From the NCBI GenBank assembly GCA_017428085.1, contig JAFRRP010000051.1, forward strand, positions 1-38,982: a stretch of DNA of 38,982 nt. The letters are read 5' to 3'. This document shows positions 8,642 to 17,285 of this stretch, in pieces (the first letter of the stretch is position 1; each line of letters begins with the position of its first letter). A model generated the notes under the pieces. It ran no database searches. It had not been told where the DNA came from and saw only the letters and a program-made list of their open reading frames with translations. The position numbers and the translations under genes were made by a program. The DNA comes from Clostridia bacterium (lineage in GTDB: Bacteria; Bacillota; Clostridia; Oscillospirales; Acutalibacteraceae).

Positions 8642-8698
8642 GTCCGGATCCTCTCTGTTGATCATTTTTGTATTATCGCAAAACGTCGGCCGTTGGCC

Positions 8699-11600
8699 TC
8701 ACGCCGCCCTTTTCCATTGGGAGGCGTCCTCCAGTCCCACGGAAGCCCGCAGGATCAGACGGGCGTCCGCGGAGGACACCTTGCCGTCGCCGTCCGCGTC
8801 GCAGGCAAGATACTGCGCGGAACCCTCCGGGAAGGTTTCCAGATTGACCGACCGGCGCAGCGCCAGCCGCGCGTCCGCGGAGCTGATCTTGCCGTCGCCG
8901 TCCACGTCGCCGGGGGTATAGGCCGCCGTTTTATTGACCAGCGTCAGGTTCACCCACGGATCGAAGGACGTCACCTCCACCTTGGCTTCGGCGGCGTTGA
9001 ATTCGTCGCTGCCGGCAAAGCTGAGGGTGTAGCTGCCCACGGGCACGCCGCGGAACAGATAACTGCCGTCCGCGCCGACCGTGGCGGTCTTTTCATAGCC
9101 CGTGCCGGTGAGCTTTACGGTAAGGCCCGCGGGATCGCCCCTGTCCGCCAGCGCGTCGCCCGCCAGCGTAAAGGATTGCGCCTCTGCCACGGTGAACGCC
9201 GCCGTTGCGACCGCGCTGTCCGGATAACCGGGACACACGGCAACGGCCTTCAGCGTCACGTTGTCAGTCACGGCCACGCCGTCCGTATAAACGTTGCTGT
9301 TCGCCGTGGGAACGGAACCGTCCGTCGTGTAACAGATCCTCGCGTCGGCGGGCGCGCCCTTGGGCAGGGAGATCGTCACGGCGTCGCCGTATTTCACCGT
9401 CTGTTTGGCGCCGCCCGCGATCACGGGAGCGCCGAGGGCCTTGACGGCGGTCACGGTCCCGCTTTCGCGGTGATCCCCCGCCATGGCGGAGCCGGCGTAG
9501 CTCTTGACGCCCTTTTTCACCGTCAGCAGCAGCTCGTCGCCCTTTTTCGGTGCGGTCTTCGGCGTCAGCAGCACCGTGCGGGTATAGGTCTTTGTGTTCT
9601 TGCCGTCGATATTGGCAGGGGTATGGCCCTGCTCCACGGGGGTGACCTTACTGATCGCCACCGGGCCGGAGACGCCCTTCAGCGCGTAGTTGGCCGGGTT
9701 CAGCACGGAATCCGCGCCCTTGGCGGTATCCACCATGTATTTGCTGAAGGTGACGTACACGCCCTCCTCGGTCCAGCGGACGGCTTCCACCGCCGGGGCG
9801 GTCTTATCCACCAGCGGGATGTTCACGTCCAGCTGCACCGGCAGCACCGGCAGCAGGTTGGAGACCGTTTTGCCGTCCACCTTCGTTTGGGCGATCTTCA
9901 CCGTGGCGGCGGTATCCGCGTCGGAATTGCCGGTCAGCCCGCCGTATGAAGCGGTGACGAACCACAGTCCCTCCGGCACGAACCACTGGTATCTGCCGTC
10001 CGCGCCGGTGACCTGCACGGTCTCCACCGGCGTTTTTTCCGTCACGTCGGCGGCGGGGATCACCTTCTTTACCGTTTTGGCGTTATCCTCCGTCACGAGC
10101 GCCCCGTTGGCGTCCACGCCGTACCACAGCGTGACCTCCGCGCCCTGCACCGGGTTCTCGATGACGCCCTCGTAAACGATGCCGGCGGGATCAAAGTGGG
10201 GATGATAGATGATCTTCGTGTCGATCTGGATCATCTTGCAGTCGGGCAGGTCGTTTTTGTCGGCGTTGGACTGGAAGATATCGCCGATCTCCCGGAAGGA
10301 GTCCTCATAGGCACGGATCATCTCGTCCTGCGCGTCCTTCAGCACGATGGCGCCCGCGCAGGCGTGGTTGTAGCCCGCTATGGTCATACCGTTGGCGACC
10401 TTACCGGCCAGCTTGCCGTAGTAGGGAACCAACCCCCCGATGGAAAGCAGCACGCTGGATTCGTTGAAGAAGAAATTGACCGGGGCGAAAATGTCGTCGA
10501 TGGATTCATATCTCTCATACGCCTTGATGTACCGCTGATACGCCTGGTCGCATTTCGCCTTGTCCTCGTCGCTCAGCCGCTTGTAGCAGGGGGAATCCAT
10601 CAGGTTGTCCATGTCGTGGCGCGTATCGATGCGGATGCCGGAACGGTGGCGCGTGTCCCGCTCGCCCTGCACCAGCGACAGGATGCCGGAACCGAGCCCC
10701 ACGATGCCCAGCGCCACGCCGGAATGCTTCAGCCAGCCCGTGGCGGCGCCGCCTTTTTCCACCAGCTCGGCGCCGCGGGCGGCCAGATAAGAAAGCGTGC
10801 CCGCGTCGGCGCCCATGGCGCTGTCCAGCTCGTAGGCCTTGTCCTCGGTGAACTTGCCGTTATGGAACACGTAGATATGGCGGTTCAGCTCGTCCAGCAC
10901 GCTTTCGGTCTTTTTCACGCCCTTGTAGCCCTTGAAGTCGCCGCCCGCCATCATGACGGTGGCGGAGGAATACACCGGCGCGCCCTGGGTGGTGTCCACG
11001 CCGTAGACCGCCATGATCTGATAGGTGCCGGAGGCGATCCTGCCGTCCTCGTCCCGCTTCATGTCCGTAATGCTGTAGATATCGAAGGTCCGTCCTTCGC
11101 CCGCCTGCAGGCGGACGTGATTGTCGGAGGAGGCGTTTTCGTTATATTCGGGGTTCACGGCGAACTGCTCGACGGCGTTTTTGGCGTTCTGATAGCCCTT
11201 TTCGTTCGTGAACAGGTTGTTGCGCAGGAACACGGAGCTCTTTGCCGAAGCGGCCGCGCTTGCCGCCGCCTCGTTGAGCCAGGTCAGCACGTTTTCCTTA
11301 TTCCGGAAGCGGACGTTCAGGTTGTTCAGCGTGAGCTTTTCCGTCGCCAGCTTCTGCGCCGCCTCCTCAAGGCCCTTCTTCATCGTTTCGTCGGTCATGT
11401 CGCCGATGGTGCCGTTCACGGAGCCGGTCATAGCGGCCTTCCCGTTTTTGAAGGTCACGGAGAAGTCGTTTTTGGCGGTCAGGCCGAACCAGGCGGCCTT
11501 GTTCTTCACGCCGTAATCCACACCCTGCACCAGCAGGTCGTTGAGGGGGCTGAACCACTCCAGATATTCGTCCTTCGTCCGGAAGGCGGCCACGCCGTCC

Positions 11601-14600
11601 TCCGAGGGGGTGCAGATCGAAATATCCGGCGCGGGCTGGTACAGCGCCTCCGTGGCGGCCACGTAGGAGGTGATATCCCCCAGCGCACCGCTGAAGGTAC
11701 CGTCTTTATTCTCTTTCGTCTTGATATATTTGATCTCGCCGTTGCCGAGGTATGCCTTGATGACCACCTTGCAGTCCCAGCAGGACATCACCTGCAGCAT
11801 GTTGGCGTTCTTGAACACGGCCTTGAAGCTGACGTCGTGGATGGTATACCCCATGCCGATGGTATAGCCCTCCCCGGCGGAAACGGCCCGGCTGCCCATG
11901 TACATGATCAGGTCTTTCAGCTCCGGCCCGTTCGCCCGGTGGACCAGATACAGCGAGGGCGACTTCACGCCGGAGGCGGTGACGGCCCGGATCTCGTGGG
12001 CCGTGGTGATCTGCGGATCGGTCCCGTATAAGGTAAATTCACCGCGCCATCTGCCGTTGTTTTCCGCGCGGCCCCTGCCGATCAGATGGTCGTTGTCGTA
12101 GACGGAGACGGTTTCGTTGGCAAGGGCGACGCCGTTCAGCGCCACCTTGTCGCCGCAGACGTAGGTGGAGCGCGTCTCCACGGTGGAGCCGGGCCGCTGC
12201 ACGGTCACCTCCCCCACGGGCTGGCCGTTCCATCTGCCGCCGGTAAAGGTCACGTCGGCGCGGATGTTCAGCCACATATCCTTATCGGTCCGGAAGGGCT
12301 TGGCGTACAGCGCGATGCTGCAGGGCAGCGGAATGGGGCCGTTGCCGACGCCTTCCTTCGCCAGTTTATCAAAGTCCACGGTATAGCCGGCGTCGCGGCC
12401 GGACAGCGGGAAGGTCCTGCCGTTGACCGTCAGCGCGGCGGGGATCATGGTGGGGCCGTTCCTGTCGGTCTCGATATGCAGCACGTGCAGCTTGCCGTCG
12501 GACAGACCGGGGTCCAGCCCGATGGTTCCGCTGAACACGATCATTTCCGAAGTGCCGGAAAAGCCCTTCGCGCTGGGGTTCAGGGTGGTGTGGGGTTTGG
12601 TGACGTACAGGGCGTTTTCGCCGGTGACGCCGTCGATCTCGTACGCAGACAGCACCTTGATCTCCGTCTTTTTCAGCGAGACGCTCCAGCGGGTGATCTC
12701 CTGCCCTTTTGCCAGCTTGTCAAGGGCGGTGTTTTCCAGAATGGCGTCGCTGTGATAGGCCTCGGAGAACAGCACGACGGTATAGTCCCCCGCCGCGCCG
12801 CCGGGACACATGGCGGACACGTCCCGTTCTTTTGCGTTGAGCGAGAAGGTATAGGTCTTGCCGATGTAAGCGCCCTTGGCGTCATACCAGGCAAGGAAGT
12901 AATGGCCGGTGGTCACGGACCGCAGCGGGACCACCACGCCGTTGTTCAGCTCGGGGGAAAGGGTGACCGCGCCCCTGCCGTCCTTATACTGCGCGGTTTC
13001 TTCCGTACTGCCGATCCAGGAATTCTCGCTCCACGGATCGCCCAGCGTCACCTGCTGCGTGCCGTTGGCGGTCACGAAGCCCGCGTTGAGCGTACGCGTG
13101 ACGGAGCCGGTTCCGGACAGATCCCGGGGGGACACCCAGAACGGTTCGGAATAATTCTCAAAGCCGTCCAGCCGCAGACGGATGTGGTACCCGGAGAGCG
13201 TCGTCAGATAACGGCAGACGACAGCCGTGTCGGAAACGCTTTTGGGCGTCACCGTCAGCGTCAGCAGCACCGTGCGCGTTTTGATGTCGTGGACGGCGCC
13301 GTCGGCGGGAGAGGCCAGCGTCTCCCCTTCGTAGATATGGGGCATTTCACCGCCGCCGGACACGAAGAACGTGGTCTCGGCGCCGGGCAGCAGCCGCAGG
13401 GCATAACTGCCGTCTTCTTCGGTATAGGTGTGAACGGACCGCATGATGCCGCCGCCGGACTGGGTGGCGGAAACGTAAGCGTATTCCATCGGCTGCCCGT
13501 CCTTGGTGACGACGCCGGTGACCACCGCGTCCGCGGACAAGGAGACGGGGACGACCTTCAGCCAGCCCTCCGTCACTTCATTGACGGTATAGCGGTCCTG
13601 CCAGTTGTAGTCGGCGTAGCGGGAAGACTCGTGCTTGCCCCACAGGGAAAGGTGATAGACGTTGCCGGGCGCGACCATGCAGGGGAACGACCCCAGCCAG
13701 CCGCTGTCGCCGCCGTTTTCCCACGTGACGTTCCCCACGGTGTAGTCCTCTTTCTCCGTCAGGCCCGCCACGGAAACGCCGTACAGGATCTCCCGTTTCA
13801 CGCCCGCATCTTTCAGCGCCGCGCTTTCCGTCTCCTCGTTCACGGTCCCCGTGTAAGAGGCCAACGCGGTTTTTTCGTTGTTGACGTAGCCGTACAGCGT
13901 CAGCTTTTCAAAGGTCCTGAAGAACAGCGCGCCGGGACGCACGGAGATGACGGGCAGCTCCGACGTTTCGGAGTAGCCGCGCCACAGGGTATCCGTCCTG
14001 CCGTTGCTGTCCTCGCCCTCCAGCCAGACGGAACCGACGGTAGCTGCAAAGCCCTTGGGCAGCGTCACCTTCATGGGTTCCCGGTCGACGAACACGGCGA
14101 GGAACTGCATTCGCCTGTTGACCGTGACGGAAGCGCCGGCGGGATACGTTTCGCCGTCGTCCTCCCAGCCCACGAAGGCGCAGCCCGTTTTCTTCGGCCC
14201 GGCGGGCAGGGTGACGGAAGTCCCCTCCTTGACCTCCCGCGGGTCGTAATTCACGCCGGTGGCTCCCGTACCGCCGTTCAGCCGGAAGCTGACGAAATAT
14301 TTGATATCTCCGGCGACGTTAAGGAACAGCTGATCCGTCTGGGAGCCGCCGTTCTCCTCTTCTATCGTTACGTTGAACATGTAAAACCCGGAGGTCGTCG
14401 GCGTGCCGGTGATCTTGCCGGTATTCTGATCCAGCTTCAGCCCCGCGGGGAAATTGCCGGAGGCGATGGACCAGGTGATCTTTCCGTCGTAGGCAGGCTG
14501 CGCCTGCAGCGTAAAGGAATACGCCACGCCCTCCTTCGCGTCCGGCAGGTCGCGGGTGGTCAGCACCGGCGGGGTGACGTAGGTCTCGTCTCTGACGAAT

Positions 14601-15034
14601 TCCACCGTGATCTCACTCATGCCGTCGTCGGTATCGGTGACGACTCTGGTGTAGTATTTGCCCGGCCGGAAGCCCGCGGAAAGGAAGCCGCGCATCCAGC
14701 CCGCGCCTTCGTCAGCGCTGGCGATGTACCCGCTGTAATTGACCGCGCCGTTGTCGTACAGCACGTATTCGGTTTTGCCGTCCTCCGACACCAGCGAAAG
14801 CAGATGCACGCTTTCGGGGTCCCAGCCGGTCCAGTAGGTCGAAATGGCGAAGGCCTGGCCGATGGGGATCTCTTCCACGTAGTGGTGGGTGTCGCTGTCC
14901 AGCATGAAGCTCGGCTCCACCTCAAATTCAGACGGCGCCGCAAAGACCTGCGCGGTCAGCGGAAGACCGGTCAGGCACATGACGACCGCCAGCAGACAGG
15001 CGATCAGACGAAACGTCGCTCGGTACTTCATCAT
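8699..15034 (-). CDS. Giant secreted multidomain protein with C-terminal type I dockerin
   Basis: 2111 residues. GGAGG at 15039-15043 supports a start at the tandem ATGATG (15034 or 15031). A signal peptide is clear (hydrophobic run ending near VFAAP). Visible domains in order: a putative Ig-like (He_PIG) domain near residues 160-250; an InlB-like unit (GGTGATGVNYDP to FVGWEDDG); carboxypeptidase-regulatory-like beta modules (VTGVVTKDGQPMEYAYVSA); a long uncharacterised central part with an Ala/Gly-rich hydrophobic stretch; an Ig-like unit ending in VKKGVKSYAGSAM; a chitobiase-C-terminal-like repeat (ICYTTDGSVPT); another CarboxypepD_reg module; and a dockerin with two calcium loops (DVDGDGKISSADA, DADGDGKVSSADA). 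Dockerins bind cohesins, so the protein is probably docked on a scaffoldin. No catalytic domain was recognised. The SGNH gene starts 57 bp downstream. Confidence 0.88.
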   Translation of the reverse strand: MMKYRATFRLIACLLAVVMCLTGLPLTAQVFAAPSEFEVEPSFMLDSDTHHYVEEIPIGQAFAISTYWTGWDPESVHLLSLVSEDGKTEYVLYDNGAVNYSGYIASADEGAGWMRGFLSAGFRPGKYYTRVVTDTDDGMSEITVEFVRDETYVTPPVLTTRDLPDAKEGVAYSFTLQAQPAYDGKITWSIASGNFPAGLKLDQNTGKITGTPTTSGFYMFNVTIEEENGGSQTDQLFLNVAGDIKYFVSFRLNGGTGATGVNYDPREVKEGTSVTLPAGPKKTGCAFVGWEDDGETYPAGASVTVNRRMQFLAVFVDREPMKVTLPKGFAATVGSVWLEGEDSNGRTDTLWRGYSETSELPVISVRPGALFFRTFEKLTLYGYVNNEKTALASYTGTVNEETESAALKDAGVKREILYGVSVAGLTEKEDYTVGNVTWENGGDSGWLGSFPCMVAPGNVYHLSLWGKHESSRYADYNWQDRYTVNEVTEGWLKVVPVSLSADAVVTGVVTKDGQPMEYAYVSATQSGGGIMRSVHTYTEEDGSYALRLLPGAETTFFVSGGGEMPHIYEGETLASPADGAVHDIKTRTVLLTLTVTPKSVSDTAVVCRYLTTLSGYHIRLRLDGFENYSEPFWVSPRDLSGTGSVTRTLNAGFVTANGTQQVTLGDPWSENSWIGSTEETAQYKDGRGAVTLSPELNNGVVVPLRSVTTGHYFLAWYDAKGAYIGKTYTFSLNAKERDVSAMCPGGAAGDYTVVLFSEAYHSDAILENTALDKLAKGQEITRWSVSLKKTEIKVLSAYEIDGVTGENALYVTKPHTTLNPSAKGFSGTSEMIVFSGTIGLDPGLSDGKLHVLHIETDRNGPTMIPAALTVNGRTFPLSGRDAGYTVDFDKLAKEGVGNGPIPLPCSIALYAKPFRTDKDMWLNIRADVTFTGGRWNGQPVGEVTVQRPGSTVETRSTYVCGDKVALNGVALANETVSVYDNDHLIGRGRAENNGRWRGEFTLYGTDPQITTAHEIRAVTASGVKSPSLYLVHRANGPELKDLIMYMGSRAVSAGEGYTIGMGYTIHDVSFKAVFKNANMLQVMSCWDCKVVIKAYLGNGEIKYIKTKENKDGTFSGALGDITSYVAATEALYQPAPDISICTPSEDGVAAFRTKDEYLEWFSPLNDLLVQGVDYGVKNKAAWFGLTAKNDFSVTFKNGKAAMTGSVNGTIGDMTDETMKKGLEEAAQKLATEKLTLNNLNVRFRNKENVLTWLNEAAASAAASAKSSVFLRNNLFTNEKGYQNAKNAVEQFAVNPEYNENASSDNHVRLQAGEGRTFDIYSITDMKRDEDGRIASGTYQIMAVYGVDTTQGAPVYSSATVMMAGGDFKGYKGVKKTESVLDELNRHIYVFHNGKFTEDKAYELDSAMGADAGTLSYLAARGAELVEKGGAATGWLKHSGVALGIVGLGSGILSLVQGERDTRHRSGIRIDTRHDMDNLMDSPCYKRLSDEDKAKCDQAYQRYIKAYERYESIDDIFAPVNFFFNESSVLLSIGGLVPYYGKLAGKVANGMTIAGYNHACAGAIVLKDAQDEMIRAYEDSFREIGDIFQSNADKNDLPDCKMIQIDTKIIYHPHFDPAGIVYEGVIENPVQGAEVTLWYGVDANGALVTEDNAKTVKKVIPAADVTEKTPVETVQVTGADGRYQWFVPEGLWFVTASYGGLTGNSDADTAATVKIAQTKVDGKTVSNLLPVLPVQLDVNIPLVDKTAPAVEAVRWTEEGVYVTFSKYMVDTAKGADSVLNPANYALKGVSGPVAISKVTPVEQGHTPANIDGKNTKTYTRTVLLTPKTAPKKGDELLLTVKKGVKSYAGSAMAGDHRESGTVTAVKALGAPVIAGGAKQTVKYGDAVTISLPKGAPADARICYTTDGSVPTANSNVYTDGVAVTDNVTLKAVAVCPGYPDSAVATAAFTVAEAQSFTLAGDALADRGDPAGLTVKLTGTGYEKTATVGADGSYLFRGVPVGSYTLSFAGSDEFNAAEAKVEVTSFDPWVNLTLVNKTAAYTPGDVDGDGKISSADARLALRRSVNLETFPEGSAQYLACDADGDGKVSSADARLILRASVGLEDASQWKRAA

Positions 15035-15067
15035 TATTCCTCCAAACAATACTATTACTGCTATTTC

Positions 15068-15096
15068 ATCATACCAAAAAAGAAAAGAAAAGTAAA
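15068..15096 (-). promoter_or_regulatory. Sigma-A promoter of the giant dockerin gene
   Basis: On the minus strand: TTTACT (15096-15091), a 17-bp pyrimidine-rich spacer and TATGAT (15073-15068), about 35 bp from the start codon. It is divergent from the dehydrogenase promoter. Confidence 0.7.
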
Positions 15097-15148
15097 GAGC
15101 CGGTTTTCGGACGCTTCTCCGGTCCCCGTAAAAAGGGAAAATACCCCC

Positions 15149-15177
15149 TTGCATATTTCGCGATAGTTTTTTATAAT
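15149..15177 (+). promoter_or_regulatory. Sigma-A promoter of the dehydrogenase gene
   Basis: TTGCAT at 15149-15154, a 17-bp spacer and TATAAT at 15172-15177. Ribosome binding site GGGAGGA and ATG at 15227 follow. Confidence 0.78.
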
Positions 15178-15226
15178 GGAATCGATACGGGAACAGCGAT
15201 TCCCAAATGATCCGGGAGGAAGAAAA

Positions 15227-16312
15227 ATGGACAAAAAAGTACGCATCGGCATCATCGGCTGCGGCGGCATCGCCAACGGCAAGCACATGCCGTCCTTGAA
15301 AGAGCTGGACAACGTGGAAATGGTGGCGTTCTGCGACATCATCGAAGAGCGCGCCGTGGAGGCGGCCAAAAAGTTCGGCACGGAGGACGCCAAGGTCTAC
15401 ACCGACTACAAGGAGCTGCTGAAGGACGAGACCATCGACGTGTGCCACGTGTGCACGCCCAACCGTTCCCACGGCTTCATCACCGTGGACGCGCTGGAGG
15501 CGGGCAAGCACGTGATGTGCGAAAAGCCCATGGCCAAGACCTACGCGGACGCCAAGGCCATGCTGGACGCGGCGAAGCGCACCGGCAAAAAGCTGACCAT
15601 CGGCTACCAGAACCGCCAGAACAACGAGAACCTGTACGTGAAGGCCGCCGTGGAGGCGGGCGATCTGGGCGAGATCTACTTCGCCAAGGCCCACGCCATC
15701 CGCCGCCGCGCGGTGCCCACCTGGGGCGTGTTCCTGAACGAGTACGAGCAGGGCGGCGGCCCGCTGATCGACATCGGCACCCACGCGCTGGACCTGACCC
15801 TTTGGATGATGGACAACTACAAGCCCAAAATGGTGGTGGGCAACACGTTCCGCAAGCTGGCGGAGGATAAGGAGACCGCCAACGCCTGGGGCGACTGGGA
15901 CCCGGAGAAGTTCACCGTGGAGGACGCTGCCTTCGGCTACATCGTGATGGAGAACGGCGCCGTGGTGGAGCTGGAATCCAGCTGGGCGCTGAACCACCGT
16001 CACCCCAGAGAAGCCACCTACACCCTGTGCGGCACCAAGGCGGGCGTGGATACCATCGACGGCCTGTGGTTCAATTCCGTCAAACACAATCGCCAGGTGG
16101 CGGAACAGGTCAACCTTGACGCGGGCGGCGTGGCCTTCTACGCCGGCAAGAGCCAAAAGCCCTCCGTGCGCGACATGCAGCAGTGGATCGACGCCGTCGT
16201 CAACGACCACGATCCCTGCGTGCTGCCGGAACAGGCCCTTTGCGTCACCCGCATCCTGGAGGCCATCTACACCTCCGCAAAAACCGGAAAACCCGTCTTT
16301 TTTGACGACTGA
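15227..16312 (+). CDS. Gfo/Idh/MocA family NAD(P)-dependent oxidoreductase
   Basis: 361 residues. The start is the ATG at 15227 behind GGGAGGA; the longer frame from 15176 overlaps the promoter. An N-terminal Rossmann fold has GIIGCGGIANGKH binding the nucleotide. CEKPMAKT supplies the conserved Lys of the EKP motif, and GGPLIDIGTHALDL is the typical substrate-side His motif. The length is standard for the family, which oxidises or reduces sugars, inositols or their derivatives in the cytoplasm. The isomerase/epimerase gene begins 17 bp downstream, so the two probably form an operon for catabolism of a modified sugar or inositol (inference). Confidence 0.93.
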   Translation: MDKKVRIGIIGCGGIANGKHMPSLKELDNVEMVAFCDIIEERAVEAAKKFGTEDAKVYTDYKELLKDETIDVCHVCTPNRSHGFITVDALEAGKHVMCEKPMAKTYADAKAMLDAAKRTGKKLTIGYQNRQNNENLYVKAAVEAGDLGEIYFAKAHAIRRRAVPTWGVFLNEYEQGGGPLIDIGTHALDLTLWMMDNYKPKMVVGNTFRKLAEDKETANAWGDWDPEKFTVEDAAFGYIVMENGAVVELESSWALNHRHPREATYTLCGTKAGVDTIDGLWFNSVKHNRQVAEQVNLDAGGVAFYAGKSQKPSVRDMQQWIDAVVNDHDPCVLPEQALCVTRILEAIYTSAKTGKPVFFDD

Positions 16313-16329
16313 TACAGGAGGAAAACGAG

Positions 16330-17064
16330 ATGAAATTCGCAGTACAGCTTTACTCCCTGCGGGAGTATGTAAAAGAACCGGCCGATATGCTGAAAGTGTT
16401 GGAAAAGGTAAAGGAGATCGGCTTTGAAGGCGTGGAATTCGCCGGGTTCGCCGGGCTGGACGCCCCGACGCTGAAGGCGAAGCTGGACGAGCTGGGCCTC
16501 GTCTGCGTGGGCGCGCACATGGGGCTGGACGATTTCACGGAGGAAAAGCTGCCGGAAACGCTGGCCTTCATCAAGACGCTGGGCGCGAAGACCGCGGGCA
16601 TCGGCGGCGCGGACACCGAGACCGAGGAAGCGCTGGAGCACGTGATCGACGTGATGGGCAAAGCCGACGCCATCGCCGCCAGGGAGGGCGTGGCCGTCTA
16701 CTTCCACAACCATACGCAGGAGTTCAAGGAGCCCCTGTTCGCCACGAAGCCCGGCACGATCTTCGACCGGATCAAGGAGGCCTGCCACATGCAGGTGGAC
16801 ACCTACTGGAGCTTCCACGCCGGGCAGGACAACCGCAAGCTGATCACGGAAAACAAGGACCGCATCGTACACCTGCACATCAAGGACGGGATCGGCGACA
16901 CGCCGACCGCGCTGGGCGAGGGCAACAACGACCTTGCCACGGTAGTAAAAACCGCCAAAGAGATCGGCATGGAATGGCTGATCCTGGAAAACGACGACCC
17001 CGTACCGGATGGCTATTCCGACGTGACGAGAAGCATGGTGTGGCTGAACGCAAACGCCAGATAA
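16330..17064 (+). CDS. Sugar phosphate isomerase/epimerase family TIM-barrel protein
   Basis: 244 residues, ATG at 16330 with AGGAGG about eight bases upstream. This is an AP_endonuc_2-type (xylose isomerase-like) barrel: FAVQLYSLREY at the start, then VYFHNHTQEF, MQVDTYWSFHAG, VHLHIKDG and LILENDDP supply the metal-binding Glu, Asp and His positions. Related proteins include IolE/IolI-like and hydroxypyruvate-isomerase-like enzymes. The specific substrate is not determined. It is co-transcribed with the dehydrogenase upstream and followed by a cluster of palindromic hairpins that may end the transcript. Confidence 0.88.
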   Translation: MKFAVQLYSLREYVKEPADMLKVLEKVKEIGFEGVEFAGFAGLDAPTLKAKLDELGLVCVGAHMGLDDFTEEKLPETLAFIKTLGAKTAGIGGADTETEEALEHVIDVMGKADAIAAREGVAVYFHNHTQEFKEPLFATKPGTIFDRIKEACHMQVDTYWSFHAGQDNRKLITENKDRIVHLHIKDGIGDTPTALGEGNNDLATVVKTAKEIGMEWLILENDDPVPDGYSDVTRSMVWLNANAR

Positions 17065-17068
17065 CACC

Positions 17069-17262
17069 GTAGCACGCAGCCTCAGCTGCGTTATAGTCGT
17101 AAGTCGTAAGTAGCGCGGCACCTCAGTGCCGCTTTCTGCACAAACAACATTTCAGAACGCATCCGATCAAATGAGGTTTCCATGAGAGGGGAACACGTTG
17201 GTCATTTGCAAATCAGCCTATCAGTTACATCAGCGAACAGCGGCACTGAGGTGCCGCGCTAC
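17069..17262. repeat. Cluster of CTCA-loop hairpin repeats, two in inverted orientation
   Basis: Intergenic. Copy 1 (17069-17094) is GTAGC then ACGCAGC-CTCA-GCTGCGT. Copy 2 (17110-17133) is GTAGC then GCGGCAC-CTCA-GTGCCGC. Copy 3 (17239-17262) is the exact 24-bp reverse complement of copy 2. Between copies 1 and 2 lies GTCGTAAGTCGTAAGT, a heptamer duplication. The segment between copies 2 and 3 encodes nothing recognisable. Confidence 0.8.
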
Positions 17263-17285
17263 CTTGTTCTGAACGAGGTGTTTTT

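Noticed and set aside
8642..8698. Terminator between the dockerin gene and the SGNH gene
   Set aside because: Only a short GGCC-type hairpin without a clear T run is visible, so read-through or a separate promoter cannot be decided.
12086..15166. Open frame of about 1000 codons on the plus strand opposite the giant dockerin gene
   Set aside because: The minus-strand frame has a signal peptide, domains and a dockerin. The plus-strand frame is His/Gly/Arg-rich low-quality protein, a mirror effect of GC-rich codon use.
15035..16210. Upstream extension of the giant dockerin frame
   Set aside because: The extension is antisense to the dehydrogenase gene. A strong ribosome binding site, promoter and signal peptide place the real start at 15034 or 15031.
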